In this document: positions 16,913 through 26,250 of the stretch, piece after piece
Layout: every line of letters starts with the position of its first letter
Numbering within the stretch: the first letter of the stretch is position 1
Origin: JAXLYX01 sp046351215
GTDB lineage: Bacteria > Myxococcota_A > Polyangia > Polyangiales > Houyiibacteriaceae
Length of the DNA stretch: 64,000 nt
Direction of reading: 5' to 3'
Assembly (NCBI GenBank): GCA_046351215.1
Contig: JAXLYX010000008.1
Coordinates: forward strand, 434,001-498,000
Made by a program: the position numbers and the translations under genes
Notes under the pieces: model-generated
What the model was told of the DNA's origin: nothing
Databases searched by the model: none
What the model saw: the letters and a program-made list of their open reading frames with translations, nothing else

Positions 16913-19021
16913 TCACCCGTCGGATCGGCCGGCGGCCGGGCGGCCGCTCCCCGCGACGAGCTTCTGGACCTCCTCGGCGAGGGCCTGCGGCGTGAAGGGC
17001 TTCGGCAGGAGGCGAGCCCCGGGTGGGAGGGCGTCGCGCGCGCTCGGGAGCCCTGCGGAATAGCCGGAGACGAAGAGGGCCCCGAGGCCCGGGCGGTGGG
17101 CCCGGAGCGCCTCGACGAGCTCGGGGCCGCCGCGATCGGGCATGACCACGTCGGTGACGACGAGGTCGATCCGCTGCGCTGCGTCGGCCGCGAGCGCGAG
17201 CGCCTGCTCCGGCCCGTCGGCGACGAGCACCTCGTATCCCGCTTCCTCGAGCACGGTGGCGGCGAGATCGCGGACGAGGCTCTCGTCCTCGACGAGCAGC
17301 ACGGTGCCCGAGCCCCGGGGCACTCCGGGCACCGAAGGTCGATCGACGTCGGCCTCGCGCGCCTCGAGCTCGCGGGGGAGGAAGACCTCGAACGTCGAGC
17401 CCTCGCCGACGGAGCTCCTCACCTCGATGTGCCCGCCCGCCTGCCGGGCGATGCCGTAGCAGGTCGAGAGGCCGAGGCCGGTTCCCTTGCCGGGCTCCTT
17501 CGTCGTGAAGAAGGGCTCGAAGACGTGGGCGAGGGTGTTGCTCGTCATGCCGACGCCCGTGTCGCTCACCGAGAGCAGCACGTACTCGCCGGGGGTCGCC
17601 TCGGCGTGCTCGGCGGCCTCGTCCGTCGTGAGGGAGCGGGAATGCACGCGGATCGTGAGGACGCCGCCACGCGGCATCGCGTCTCGCGCGTTGACGGCGA
17701 GGTTCACGATCACCTGTTCGAGCTGCACCGGATCGATGCGGACGAGCATGGGCACGTCGGCGGCTTCGACGACGAGCCGCACGTCCTCGCCGATCAACCG
17801 ACGGAGGAGGCTCGCCAGGTTCCGCACGAGGGCGCCCACGTCGACGATGCGCGGCTTCGTGGGCTGCTTCCGCGCGAAGGCGAGGAGCTGGCCCGTCACC
17901 CCCGCCGCGCGGAGCGCCGCCTCCTCGATGAGGCGCACGTGGGAACGCGCCGTGGTCGAGTCGCCGACCTCGCGCGAGAGCAGCTGGGCGAAGCCGAGGA
18001 TCGCCGTCAGCAGGTTGTTGAAGTCGTGGGCCACCCCGCCCGCGAGGCGACCGATGCTCTCCATCTTCTGCGAGTGCTGCAGCTGGTCCTCGAGGCGCCG
18101 ACGATCCGTGACGTCGAGGATCGTGCCCATCATCCGCTCGGGGCTCCCGTCCTCGCGTCGCTTCACGAGGCCGTGGCACTCGAGGAAGCGGAGGTTCCCG
18201 TCGGGCCGAAGCATGCGGTGCACCACGGCGAAGTCGCGGAGCCTCCCGGAGACCGAGCCTTCGATCGCCGAGACGACGGAATCCCTGTCCTCGGGGTGGA
18301 TCCGTCCTGCGAAGTCCTCGAAATCCCGGGGCTGATAGCCCTCCTCGAGGCCGAAGATCCCCCCGACGCGATCGGACCAGTGGATCGAGCCCGTGGCGAT
18401 GTCCCAGCTCCACGTTCCCATGCGGGCGGCGTCGAGCGCGAGGCGGAGCTCCTCTTCGCGGGCCCGGAGCCGTTCCTCGACGAGGCGTCGTTGCTCGGTC
18501 TCGAGCGCGAGCGCCGCGAAGTCGGCGAGCGAGCCGGCGAACGCGATCTCCTCCTCGCTGAACGAACGCGGGCCGCCGACGTGTTCGTGGCAGACGACGC
18601 CGATCGAGGAGCCGCCGACCACGATCGGCGCGTCGAGCATCGCGCCGATGCCGAGCGGCGCGAGGTAGTCCTCGGCGAACTCCGAGGTGCGGGGATCGAG
18701 CTTCGCATCGGTCGCCGCGACGGCTCGGCTGTGCTCGAGGGCCGCGAAGTACGCCGGATACGACGATCGCTCGATCACCGAGCCCGCGGTATGACGCTCG
18801 CCGGCGAGCTCGAAGAGGTCGACGCAGACGAGTCGCTCGCGATCGGGCGAGTAGAGCCAGAGGCTCGTGCGACCGACGCCGAGCGTGCGGGCGGCGACCT
18901 CCGCGATCCCGCGGAAGACGTGTGTCCGGTCGTTGCCCGAGAGAAGACCGCTCCGGCTCAGCGCGCCCAGTGCGGCGTTCTGACGACGCAACGCGGCCTC
19001 GCGCGTTTCGTCCACCCCCAT
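16913..19021 (-). CDS. Hybrid sensor histidine kinase (GAF-PAS-HisKA-HATPase-receiver)
   Basis: A 702-residue cytosolic sensor without membrane helices. A GAF domain (about 25-185) is followed by a PAS/PAC domain (about 190-310, HWSDRVGGIFGLEEG and DVTDRRRLEDQLQHSQKMESIG). A HisKA domain carries phospho-acceptor H332 in VAHDFNN. The ATPase domain shows the N box (NLAVNARDAMP), the G1 box (DTGVGM) and the G2 box (GTGLGLSTCYGI). A C-terminal receiver domain (572-690) has acidic D578/E579, phosphoacceptor D624 (VVTDVVMP) and K674 (LLPKPF). All catalytic residues are present, so it should autophosphorylate and relay to its own receiver. No partner regulator is adjacent; the signal is unknown, but the GAF domain suggests a small cytosolic ligand. 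Confidence 0.93.
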   Translation of the reverse strand: MGVDETREAALRRQNAALGALSRSGLLSGNDRTHVFRGIAEVAARTLGVGRTSLWLYSPDRERLVCVDLFELAGERHTAGSVIERSSYPAYFAALEHSRAVAATDAKLDPRTSEFAEDYLAPLGIGAMLDAPIVVGGSSIGVVCHEHVGGPRSFSEEEIAFAGSLADFAALALETEQRRLVEERLRAREEELRLALDAARMGTWSWDIATGSIHWSDRVGGIFGLEEGYQPRDFEDFAGRIHPEDRDSVVSAIEGSVSGRLRDFAVVHRMLRPDGNLRFLECHGLVKRREDGSPERMMGTILDVTDRRRLEDQLQHSQKMESIGRLAGGVAHDFNNLLTAILGFAQLLSREVGDSTTARSHVRLIEEAALRAAGVTGQLLAFARKQPTKPRIVDVGALVRNLASLLRRLIGEDVRLVVEAADVPMLVRIDPVQLEQVIVNLAVNARDAMPRGGVLTIRVHSRSLTTDEAAEHAEATPGEYVLLSVSDTGVGMTSNTLAHVFEPFFTTKEPGKGTGLGLSTCYGIARQAGGHIEVRSSVGEGSTFEVFLPRELEAREADVDRPSVPGVPRGSGTVLLVEDESLVRDLAATVLEEAGYEVLVADGPEQALALAADAAQRIDLVVTDVVMPDRGGPELVEALRAHRPGLGALFVSGYSAGLPSARDALPPGARLLPKPFTPQALAEEVQKLVAGSGRPAAGRSDG

Positions 19022-19088
19022 GGCGACAAGCTACCAGAGACGAGAGGGTGGAAACCATGGCCCCTCGTTCGAGGCCCCGGCGGCTCGG

Positions 19089-19118
19089 TTGACCGGGCGC
19101 CCTTTCTGGGAGATAGGT
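19089..19118 (+). promoter_or_regulatory. Candidate promoter of the acetyltransferase/glycosyltransferase pair
   Basis: TTGACC (19089-19094) and ATAGGT (19113-19118) are 18 bases apart. The predicted transcription start is about 40 bases before the ATG at 19164. Supported by sequence and spacing only. Confidence 0.4.
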
Positions 19119-19163
19119 CGGCTCGTCCGCCGGGCCCACCCCCCCGCGACCCGTCCGAGCGCC

Positions 19164-19688
19164 ATGACCCGACTCCGCAATCGAACCCATGGAACGGGCG
19201 AATTCCGCCCCGAGCAGCTCGCTTCGCTCGGCCCCGACTGCGTGATCGAGGCGGGGGTGCTGATCTTCCACCCCGAGAACGTGCACCTCGGCCGGAACGT
19301 CTACGTGGGCCATCAGACCATCCTCAAGGGCTACTACAAGAACACCCTCGAGATCGGCGACGAGACCTGGATCGGTCAGCAATGCTTCTTCCACGCGGCG
19401 GGCGGTCTCGTGATCGGTCCGCGGGTCGGCATCGGACCCGGCGTGAGGATCCTCACCTCGCAGCACGTCGAGGCCGGCCGCGCGATCCCGATCTTCGAGG
19501 CGCCGATCGACTTCGCGCCCGTGCGGATCGAGGAGGGGGCGGATCTCGGCGTCGGCGCGATCGTGATGCCAGGCGTGACGATCGGTCGGGGAGCCCAGAT
19601 CGGCGCGGGCGCCGTCGTGACGTCGGACGTCCCCGCCTACGCCGTCGCGGCCGGTGTGCCGGCGCGCGTCCTCCGGGAGAGGCCATGA
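19164..19688 (+). CDS. Hexapeptide-repeat acyltransferase (LbetaH)
   Basis: A 174-residue left-handed beta-helix acyltransferase. The ATG at 19164 is used because the upstream in-frame extension is shadow sequence. Hexapeptide-type repeats include VIEAGV, VHLGRNVYVGHQ, LEIGDETWIGQQ, IGPRVGIGPGVRI, LGVGAIVMPGVTIGRG and AQIGAGAVV, ending AGVPARVLRERP. The likely active His is in LTSQHVEAGRAIP. Family members O-acetylate sugars, which fits the directly coupled glycosyltransferase (ATGA overlap at 19685-19688). Together they probably modify a surface polysaccharide, glycolipid or polyprenyl-linked sugar. Confidence 0.88.
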   Translation: MTRLRNRTHGTGEFRPEQLASLGPDCVIEAGVLIFHPENVHLGRNVYVGHQTILKGYYKNTLEIGDETWIGQQCFFHAAGGLVIGPRVGIGPGVRILTSQHVEAGRAIPIFEAPIDFAPVRIEEGADLGVGAIVMPGVTIGRGAQIGAGAVVTSDVPAYAVAAGVPARVLRERP

Positions 19689-20392
19689 ACACCGCGAACC
19701 CGCCCTCGCTCTCGCTCGTGCTCTTCGCCTTCGACGAGAGCGAGAACGTCCGTCCCGTCCTCGAGGAGCTCTGCGCCTGGCTCGATGCGAACGAGCCCGA
19801 CACCGAGCTCGTCTTCGTCGACGACGGCTCGCGCGACGACACGCTCGACGTCGCGCGGCGAGCGCTCGCGGGGCGCCGTGCGAAGTTCGCCCGGCACGAG
19901 ACGAACCGCGGCATCGGCGCCGCGTTGAAGACCGGCGTGGCCCTCGCGAGCGCCCCCTGGATCACCTTCATGCCGGCGGACGGTCAGATCGAGCCGGACG
20001 CGATCGGCGTGCTCCGCGGGGCCGCGGCCGCGGGCGACGTCGACGTCGTCTTCTCCGTCTACGACCACCGCGACGACGGGCTCGATCGCAAGATCCTCTC
20101 CTTCGGCGTCCGCGCGCTGATCACGCTCGTGCACGGAGTGCGGCTCTCGAGCGACGGCCCGTATCTCTTCCGCAAGCAGGACTTCGATCCGGAGATCCTG
20201 AAGCCGGACACGTTCTTCCTGAACTTCGAGTTCCCGATCCGCATGCTCGCCGCGAAGCGGCCGCATCGCGTCGTCACCGTGCGTTGCCGTCCCCGGATGG
20301 CCGGCTTCTCGAAGTCGACCGGCCTGAAGCGGATCTACGGCGTGGGCAAGGATCTCGTGGACCTCCGGGTGCGGAGGTTCCGCGGGCGCTGA
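19685..20392 (+). CDS. Family 2 glycosyltransferase
   Basis: A 235-residue GT-A fold glycosyltransferase. It opens with SLSLVLFAFDESENV, has the nucleotide-sugar-binding VFVDDGSRDDT, the second acidic site FMPADGQIEPDA, and NRGIGAALKTGV. This is the dolichyl-phosphate-mannose-synthase/DPM1-like pattern, but the C-terminal transmembrane helices of many family members are absent, so it is short and probably peripheral. The start overlaps the acyltransferase stop. Likely transfers a sugar to a lipid carrier or polysaccharide; donor and acceptor unknown. Confidence 0.88.
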   Translation: MNTANPPSLSLVLFAFDESENVRPVLEELCAWLDANEPDTELVFVDDGSRDDTLDVARRALAGRRAKFARHETNRGIGAALKTGVALASAPWITFMPADGQIEPDAIGVLRGAAAAGDVDVVFSVYDHRDDGLDRKILSFGVRALITLVHGVRLSSDGPYLFRKQDFDPEILKPDTFFLNFEFPIRMLAAKRPHRVVTVRCRPRMAGFSKSTGLKRIYGVGKDLVDLRVRRFRGR

Positions 20393-20420
20393 TCGCTCCG
20401 GCGAGCGCCGCTCCGGGGGC

Positions 20421-21701
20421 TCAGCGCTGCGCCACCTGCCGGAGCTCGACCTTCAGGCCGTCGCTCAGGAGGTCGCTCGGATGCACCACGACCTCGGTGC
20501 CGTCGGCGAGGCCCGAGAGGAGCTCGGCGTCGATCCCGTCACCCGGGCCCACGCGCACGGGACGGAGGTGCGCCACGCCGCCCTCGACCGTGAACACGGC
20601 CTGTCCGTCGCCGCGCCGGAACACGGAGCTCTCGGGCACGAGGAGCACGCGTAGGCGTTCGGCGACGACGATCCGGGTCTCTACCCGGTAGCCGTCCCCG
20701 AGCGCCCGGTACGATGCCGATTCTCCCTCGAGGTCGACGATCACGTTCACGCGCTGCTCCTCGACCCCGAGCGCCGAGATGCGCGTGAACGCGCTCGGCT
20801 CGACGAGTCGGACGCGGCCTTCGAGGGGGCGATCGCCGCCCCAGCGCTCGATGAACACCTTGCTGCCGCGCTCGATGTGGACGGCGTCGCTCGTGAGCAC
20901 GTCGACCACGACCTCGAGCGCCGAGGGATCGCCGATCTCGAGGATCGGCGCGCCGGGAGCGATCGGACCCTCGCTCTCCTGGAGGACCCGGAGCACGCGG
21001 CCCGAGACCGGTGCGCGGACGACGAGCTGCTCGGTCTCGGCCGTGACGTGGGCGCCGATGCGTCCGAGCGCCGCCCGGGACATCTCGAGCTGATGGCGGG
21101 CGATCCGCACGCCGAACTCCGCGGAGGCGAGCTCCTCGGTCCGGGCCCGCTGCTCGAGCCGGGCGCGATCGAGCTGCTGCTGCGTGGCTCCGCCGCGCTG
21201 CGTGAGGGTGGTGGTCCGGCCGAGCTCGTCCTCGGCGAGGGCGAGGGCCGTCCTCGCGCGCGCGACCGAGGCGTCCGACTGGCGCACGGCCGCCTCGTTC
21301 GCTTCGACGCGCGCCTCGAATTCGGCGCGCGTCCGCGGGTCGAGGAGCGGCGAGGCCGCCGGCACGATGCGCGCCACGACGTCGCCCACGTTCACGACGT
21401 CGCCCGGATCGAGCTCGACGCGCGCCAGGTTGCCGGCGAGCGGCGCGCCGATGACGTAGCGATCCTTCACGCGTGTGCGCCCGTCCTCGTCGACCGTCAC
21501 CCGGAGGTCGCCCCGACGGACGCGGCCCGTGTCGACGGGCAGCGGCTTCGGCAGGAAGGCGACGACGATGCCCCCGAGCAGGGCGGCCGCGAGGACGAAG
21601 CCGAGGATGCGCCGCACCCAGCGTGCGGCGTTCCGGCCCCGCTTCTTCGAGGCGAGGGTGTCGAGGGATTTCGGCGAGGTGGGCTGCGAGGCGTCGGTCA
21701 T
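20421..21701 (-). CDS. ABC exporter periplasmic adaptor (HlyD/MacA family)
   Basis: A 426-residue membrane-fusion protein. A cytosolic N-tail precedes one transmembrane helix (about 30-48, ILGFVLAAALLGGIVVAFL). A lipoyl/barrel half (TVDEDGRTRVKDRYVIGAPLAGNLARVELDPGD) is followed by a coiled-coil hairpin (about 120-215, rich in A, E, R and L) and the second lipoyl half (VVRAPVSGRVLRVLQESEG). It is the last gene of an ATPase-permease-adaptor operon with 4 bases between it and the permease. It would link the inner-membrane permease to an outer-membrane channel; no TolC gene is present in the window. Confidence 0.88.
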   Translation of the reverse strand: MTDASQPTSPKSLDTLASKKRGRNAARWVRRILGFVLAAALLGGIVVAFLPKPLPVDTGRVRRGDLRVTVDEDGRTRVKDRYVIGAPLAGNLARVELDPGDVVNVGDVVARIVPAASPLLDPRTRAEFEARVEANEAAVRQSDASVARARTALALAEDELGRTTTLTQRGGATQQQLDRARLEQRARTEELASAEFGVRIARHQLEMSRAALGRIGAHVTAETEQLVVRAPVSGRVLRVLQESEGPIAPGAPILEIGDPSALEVVVDVLTSDAVHIERGSKVFIERWGGDRPLEGRVRLVEPSAFTRISALGVEEQRVNVIVDLEGESASYRALGDGYRVETRIVVAERLRVLLVPESSVFRRGDGQAVFTVEGGVAHLRPVRVGPGDGIDAELLSGLADGTEVVVHPSDLLSDGLKVELRQVAQR

Positions 21702-21705
21702 CGGT

Positions 21706-24072
21706 TCACTCGCGGGTCTTGAGCACGGCGACGAGGTCGAGCTGGTCGAGGCGGCGTCGCACGAGGAGGGCGCTGACGAGCGCGGCTCCGAGCGCGATGC
21801 ACGCGGCGAAGGCGTAGGTGGTGGAGGAGATCTGGACGGTGAAGCGGTAGGTCTCGGCGTCGAGCGTGCTCATCACGAGGTCGGCCCACCAACGACCGAG
21901 CACGAAGCCGAGGGGGATGCCGACGGCCACCTGGATGGCGAGCTCGCCGAGGAGGATCGCCGAGATCTCGGCCCGCGTGAAGCCGAGCACGCGGAGGCTC
22001 GCGAGATCGCGCGAGCGGACGGAGAGCGCGACCCGGGCGTTGTTGTAGACGACACCGATGGCGATGATCGCCGCGAAGATCGAGAGCACGAGCGTGAACG
22101 TGCCCATCTGCTTGCCCGTCTGCTGGCGGAACCGATCGATGATCACCTGCTTGCGCAGCACCGCGCCGACGTTCGGCATGTCCTTGAGTCGACGGAGCAC
22201 CTCGGGGATCGACTCCGGATCCACCCGCATCGCCGCGAGGCTGACCCGCCCGCGCTCGCGCATGAGCCGCCCGAGCGCCTCGAGGCGCATGTGGCCCTGG
22301 AGTCCCATCGGCTCGTCGAGCAGGCCCGCCACGCGGACCGCGTGCACGAGGCGATCGCCCTCGCGGACCTCGACGCGCAGGGTGTCGCCGACGCCGACGC
22401 CGAGGAGCTCGCCGAGCTTCCGCGTCAGCACGAGCCCGTCCTCGGGGAGCGCGATCTCGGTTCCGTCCATGTCGAGAACGCGCCGCAGGCTCGCGCCGTC
22501 CGGGTAGCCGAAGATCATCCCGTCGCGGAAGTGGTGTCCGTTCACGAAGCGCACGGGGACCACGCGGAGGGCCTCGACGCGCCGCACCCCGGGGAGGTGC
22601 GCGAGCTCGCCCTCGGCGCGGTCGGGGACGGCCGTCATGAAGGTCGCCGTGACGTCGTCTCGGAAGGCGCGCTGGAACTGGACGTCGATCAGGACCTCGA
22701 TCGAGTCGTAGCTGAACCGTCCCACGATCACGATGCCGACGGCGGCCGCGATGCCGAGCGAGGAGAGGAGGGTGCGGATCGGGTTCCGTCGGATCTCGCG
22801 GAGCACCATGGTCCCCGCCACGCCGAAGAGGCGCTCGACGCCCAGCCGGTCGAGCAACGAGCGGCGGTAGGTGAGCGGGCGGGGAGGCTGCATCGCCTCG
22901 GCCGGCGGCATGCGGGCGATGCCACGCACCGTCGAGAGGGCGCCGATCACGGCCGCCGCGACGCTCACGAGGACCGCGGTGGCGGCGATCGAGGGATCGA
23001 GGCGGTAGAGCCTCGACGGGAAGTGGAAGTACTCGGTGTAGAGGCTGGCGAGCCCCTCGCCGAGCCAGCGTCCGACGACGACCCCGAGGATGGATCCGGC
23101 GACGACGACCACCGAGACGAGCTCGAGGAAGTGGAAGCCGATCTGCGCGTCCGAATAGCCGACGGCCTTCAGCGTCGCGATCTGCGAGCGCTGCAGGAAC
23201 ACGAGACGCGAGAGCACGACGTGGAGCAGGAAGGCCGCGACACCGAGGAAGATCGCGGGGACCCACGTGGCCATGCCGCGTAGCTGGGCGAGCTCGCCCT
23301 CGAGGATGTAGTTCGAGATCTGCTTGTCGAGCCCCACGGCCCCGAGGCAGCCATAGGGCTCGAGGATGTGCTCGACGGTCCGCGCGACTCCATCACGTGA
23401 AGCCCCGGGCTGGACGCGGATCACGACGTCGTTGAAGGCGCCCTCGAGATCGAGCTGTGGGGCGACGGCGGCCCGCCGCATCCACATCACGACGAAGCGG
23501 CGCGGATCCGGCGACATGTCGCCGAGGTTCGCCGGCATCACGTACTCGGGCGACATGACGAAGCCGACGAGGCGCACCGTGCGCATGGTGCCCTTCACGA
23601 CGACCGGCAGCCGCGTCCCGATCCGGAACCCGTGGGCCTGCGCGAAGGACTCGAGCACGACCGCCTCGTCCGTCCGGTCGGCACGGGGGAGGCGGCCCTG
23701 TCGGACGGTCAGCCCGGCGAGCTCCGGCAGGCCGCGATCCGGGATCGAGATCAGCTTGCCGGTCGGGGCCTCGGGGAGATCGGGGATCGGCAGCTTCACG
23801 TCCGCGACGAGGCGCGTTCCGACGAGCGCGACACCTTCGGCGGTCTCGAGCCTCGCCTTCACCGACTCGGGAGCCCGCTCGAGGTGTGCGAACACGTCGG
23901 GCATGCGCTCCCGCTCGTAGAACGACGCGCGCGAGGCCAGCAGGGAATGGAAGGTGCTCCGGAGCGACACGAACGCGGCGATGCCGCAGGCCACGACGAG
24001 CGCGATCGTCAGCACCTGACCTCGCAGTCGCACGAGGTCCCGGAAGAGCTTGCGGTGCAGCGCGCTCACCAT
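21706..24072 (-). CDS. FtsX/MacB-like ABC transporter permease
   Basis: A 788-residue inner-membrane permease with the duplicated FtsX layout: an N-terminal helix (QVLTIALVVACGIAAFVSL), a large periplasmic domain (about 45-260), three helices, a second N-helix-type segment (LLSSLGIAAAVGIVIVG), another periplasmic domain and three C-terminal helices. Eight or more helices in two FtsX repeats match the Lol/'devC-like' exporter class, not the four-helix MacB permease. It overlaps the ATPase gene by 7 bases and precedes the adaptor by 4. The substrate is probably a lipid, lipoprotein or hydrophobic metabolite, but it cannot be decided from sequence. Confidence 0.88.
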   Translation of the reverse strand: MVSALHRKLFRDLVRLRGQVLTIALVVACGIAAFVSLRSTFHSLLASRASFYERERMPDVFAHLERAPESVKARLETAEGVALVGTRLVADVKLPIPDLPEAPTGKLISIPDRGLPELAGLTVRQGRLPRADRTDEAVVLESFAQAHGFRIGTRLPVVVKGTMRTVRLVGFVMSPEYVMPANLGDMSPDPRRFVVMWMRRAAVAPQLDLEGAFNDVVIRVQPGASRDGVARTVEHILEPYGCLGAVGLDKQISNYILEGELAQLRGMATWVPAIFLGVAAFLLHVVLSRLVFLQRSQIATLKAVGYSDAQIGFHFLELVSVVVVAGSILGVVVGRWLGEGLASLYTEYFHFPSRLYRLDPSIAATAVLVSVAAAVIGALSTVRGIARMPPAEAMQPPRPLTYRRSLLDRLGVERLFGVAGTMVLREIRRNPIRTLLSSLGIAAAVGIVIVGRFSYDSIEVLIDVQFQRAFRDDVTATFMTAVPDRAEGELAHLPGVRRVEALRVVPVRFVNGHHFRDGMIFGYPDGASLRRVLDMDGTEIALPEDGLVLTRKLGELLGVGVGDTLRVEVREGDRLVHAVRVAGLLDEPMGLQGHMRLEALGRLMRERGRVSLAAMRVDPESIPEVLRRLKDMPNVGAVLRKQVIIDRFRQQTGKQMGTFTLVLSIFAAIIAIGVVYNNARVALSVRSRDLASLRVLGFTRAEISAILLGELAIQVAVGIPLGFVLGRWWADLVMSTLDAETYRFTVQISSTTYAFAACIALGAALVSALLVRRRLDQLDLVAVLKTRE

Positions 24073-24818
24073 CGGATGTCCCGAGGAGTCGCCTTCTCCG
24101 TGTTCGACTCCTCGCTCGCCACGCGTCCGTCCGCCAGCGTGATCACGCGATCGGCGATGCGCGCGATCGGCGCGTTGTGCGTGATGACGGCGGTCGTCGT
24201 GCCGAGCTCGCGGTTCACGCGATCGATGACCTCGAGCACGAGGATGCCGGTCTGGAAGTCGAGCGCGCCCGTCGGCTCGTCGCAGAGCAGGACCGAGGGT
24301 CGCTTGGCGACGGCGCGGGCGATGGCCACGCGCTGTTGCTCTCCGCCCGAGAGCTGCGAGGGGAAGTGGTCGAGGCGGTCGCCGAGGCCGACGAGGGCGA
24401 GGGCGTCGGCCGGATCGAGCGGGTCCTCGGAGATCTCGGTGACGAGCGCGACGTTCTCGCGCGCCGTGAGGCTCGGGATCAGGTTGTAGAACTGGAAGAC
24501 GAAGCCGACGTGCTCGCGCCGGTAGCGGGTGAGGAGCGACTCGTCCGCGTTGGTGAGGTCGTGGTCGAGGTAGTGGACGTGCCCCGACGTGGGTACGTCG
24601 AGCCCGCCGAGGATGTTCAGCAGGGTCGACTTCCCCGACCCCGAAGCCCCGAGCAGCACGACGAGCTCGCCCTCGTGCAGCGCGAAGTCGACGCCGCGGA
24701 GCGCGTGCACCTGCACCTCGCCCATGGTGTAGACCTTCGTGATGGCCTTGCCCTCGAGGACCACGGGGAGCGACGACGAGGCGCGTGCGGGGGTGCTCAC
24801 CCGCTGGATGTAGGACAC
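24066..24818 (-). CDS. ABC transporter ATP-binding protein (LolD/MacB type)
   Basis: A 250-residue nucleotide-binding subunit with Walker A GASGSGKST, signature LSGGEQQR and Walker B VLLCDEP. The family phrase HALRGVDFALHEGELVVLLG is typical of LolD/MacB ATPases. The longest frame begins with TTG at 24836; I prefer the GTG at 24818, which has GGAGGGG a few bases upstream. Another GTG at 24800 is possible. It is the first gene of the exporter operon, which lies 37 bases after the EAL gene and may be co-transcribed with it. Confidence 0.9.
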   Translation of the reverse strand: MSYIQRVSTPARASSSLPVVLEGKAITKVYTMGEVQVHALRGVDFALHEGELVVLLGASGSGKSTLLNILGGLDVPTSGHVHYLDHDLTNADESLLTRYRREHVGFVFQFYNLIPSLTARENVALVTEISEDPLDPADALALVGLGDRLDHFPSQLSGGEQQRVAIARAVAKRPSVLLCDEPTGALDFQTGILVLEVIDRVNRELGTTTAVITHNAPIARIADRVITLADGRVASEESNTEKATPRDIRW

Positions 24819-24855
24819 GCGTCCCCTCCGCGTCAACGGAGGCCGGCCGCGGGGC

Positions 24856-26157
24856 TCAGCGTCCGCTCCGCGGCACGTCGCAGCAGAGCAGGTACGAGCC
24901 GCCGTCCCTGGCGGTGAAGTACCGGCTGATCGTGACGCAGAGGTGACCCGTCGCCATGCTCACGTAGGGCCTCGAGGTGTAGGTGCGATAGCCGAGGCTC
25001 GGCACGAGGAAGTAGTCCTTCAGGGATTGGTCGGCGCCCCTCCGCGCCGGACGGAAGGCGCGCGCCCGGCGGTCGTCCGCGCGCGCCCGGCGGAGGTGCG
25101 TGTCGGTCACCTGGACGCCGTTCGCGTCGAGCACGTACGCCGCTTCGAGCGACACCTCCTCCGAGAGGACGCGGGCGAGCAGCGCGTCGAACTCCGAAGG
25201 CCCGAGCGTCTCGAGCGAGTCGAGGACGACCTCGAGGATGCGCTCGAGGTGGAGGAGCTCCTTCCTCCGGGCTTCGATCTCCGTCCGGCTCAGCTCGGCG
25301 ACGCGCGGCTTCAGGGCCTCGACCCGCGCGAGGGCGAGAAGCTTCGCGTGCAGGTAGTCCGCGTCCGGACGCGCGAAGAAGTAGCCCTGGAAGAAGTCGA
25401 AGCCGACGGAGAGGGCTGCGAGAACGTCCTCCTCGCGCTCGATGCCCTCGGCGACCGCGATGGCTCCCACGTGCCTCGCCATCTCGACCACGGCCCGGCA
25501 GGCCTCGCGCTTCGGATGGCTCGTGGCGAGGCCCTGGACGAGGAAGCGGTCGACCTTGATCACGTCGGGCTCGATGGCGGCGACGCGCTCGAGGCTCGAG
25601 TGTCCGATGCCGTAGTCGTCGACCGCGATCAGGAAGCCTTCGCGCCTCCGGGCGTGCGCGAAGCGGACGAGCGCGCGCGTGTCCTCGACGCTCGACTCGA
25701 GGATCTCGATCATCAGCTTCCCGGGATCGAGGCCGAGACGGCTCACGAGGCGGGAGAACTGCTGCGGATCCTCTTCGTGGGCCGCGAGGCAGCGCGCGTC
25801 CCAGTTCACCGACAGGATCACGTCGTCTTCCGGGGGGCTCGCCTCGAGGAAGAGCTCGGCCGCGCGGCGACGACAGAAGCGGTCGAACTCGGGAATCATC
25901 TCGAGCTCTTCGGCGACCCGGAAGAGCACGGCCGGCGAGACCTCCTCGCGACGCATCGGATCGTGCGCCCGCGCGAGCGCTTCCACCGCGAACACCGTCT
26001 GCTCGCGCACCGAGACGATCGGCTGGAACGCCATGCGGAGGTCCTCTTCGGCGACCAGCACCGGCGGCGAGGTCGGACGCGGGGTCGCCCCGCTCGGACT
26101 TCTCGGTGCGAGCTCGGCGAAGGGCGCACGACGGCGCAATCGGGGACCGTGGGACAT
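24856..26157 (-). CDS. EAL-domain protein with C-terminal PAS/PDC-like sensor region
   Basis: A 433-residue cytosolic protein. The EAL domain spans about 38-275: signature E59-A-L, SVNWDARCL, LMIEILESS, AVDDYGIGHSS, IKVDRFLV, AVAEGIE and FFQGYFFARP. The metal- and c-di-GMP-binding acidic residues appear present, so phosphodiesterase activity is plausible. A helical linker leads to a C-terminal domain (about 310-430) with AYVLDANGVQVTDTHLRR and a YKSYTSRPYVS-like strand (RTYTSRPYVS), resembling the YkuI C-terminal PAS-like sensor. It probably degrades cyclic di-GMP in response to a ligand. A GC-rich hairpin covers the mRNA region just before the ATG. Confidence 0.85.
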   Translation of the reverse strand: MSHGPRLRRRAPFAELAPRSPSGATPRPTSPPVLVAEEDLRMAFQPIVSVREQTVFAVEALARAHDPMRREEVSPAVLFRVAEELEMIPEFDRFCRRRAAELFLEASPPEDDVILSVNWDARCLAAHEEDPQQFSRLVSRLGLDPGKLMIEILESSVEDTRALVRFAHARRREGFLIAVDDYGIGHSSLERVAAIEPDVIKVDRFLVQGLATSHPKREACRAVVEMARHVGAIAVAEGIEREEDVLAALSVGFDFFQGYFFARPDADYLHAKLLALARVEALKPRVAELSRTEIEARRKELLHLERILEVVLDSLETLGPSEFDALLARVLSEEVSLEAAYVLDANGVQVTDTHLRRARADDRRARAFRPARRGADQSLKDYFLVPSLGYRTYTSRPYVSMATGHLCVTISRYFTARDGGSYLLCCDVPRSGR

Positions 26158-26162
26158 GCGTG

Positions 26163-26189
26163 GGCCCCATCGCAGTGACGCACGGGGCC
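26163..26189 (-). other. Leader hairpin before the EAL gene
   Basis: GGCCCC (26163-26168) and GGGGCC (26184-26189) pair across a 15-base loop, starting six bases upstream of the ATG at 26157. If transcribed it could limit ribosome access. It is too short for a known c-di-GMP riboswitch. Confidence 0.3.
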
Positions 26190-26250
26190 AGGCTGAGAGT
26201 GCCCTCGGCGCGTTTCCTGCCGATTTCGAGTCGGTGAATTCGTCGTGCCT

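Noticed and set aside
16821..20392. Long frames antisense to, or extending from, the hybrid kinase (881 and 1098 codons)
   Set aside because: The kinase on the minus strand has every domain motif. Only the last 235 codons of the plus-strand frame are a gene (glycosyltransferase).
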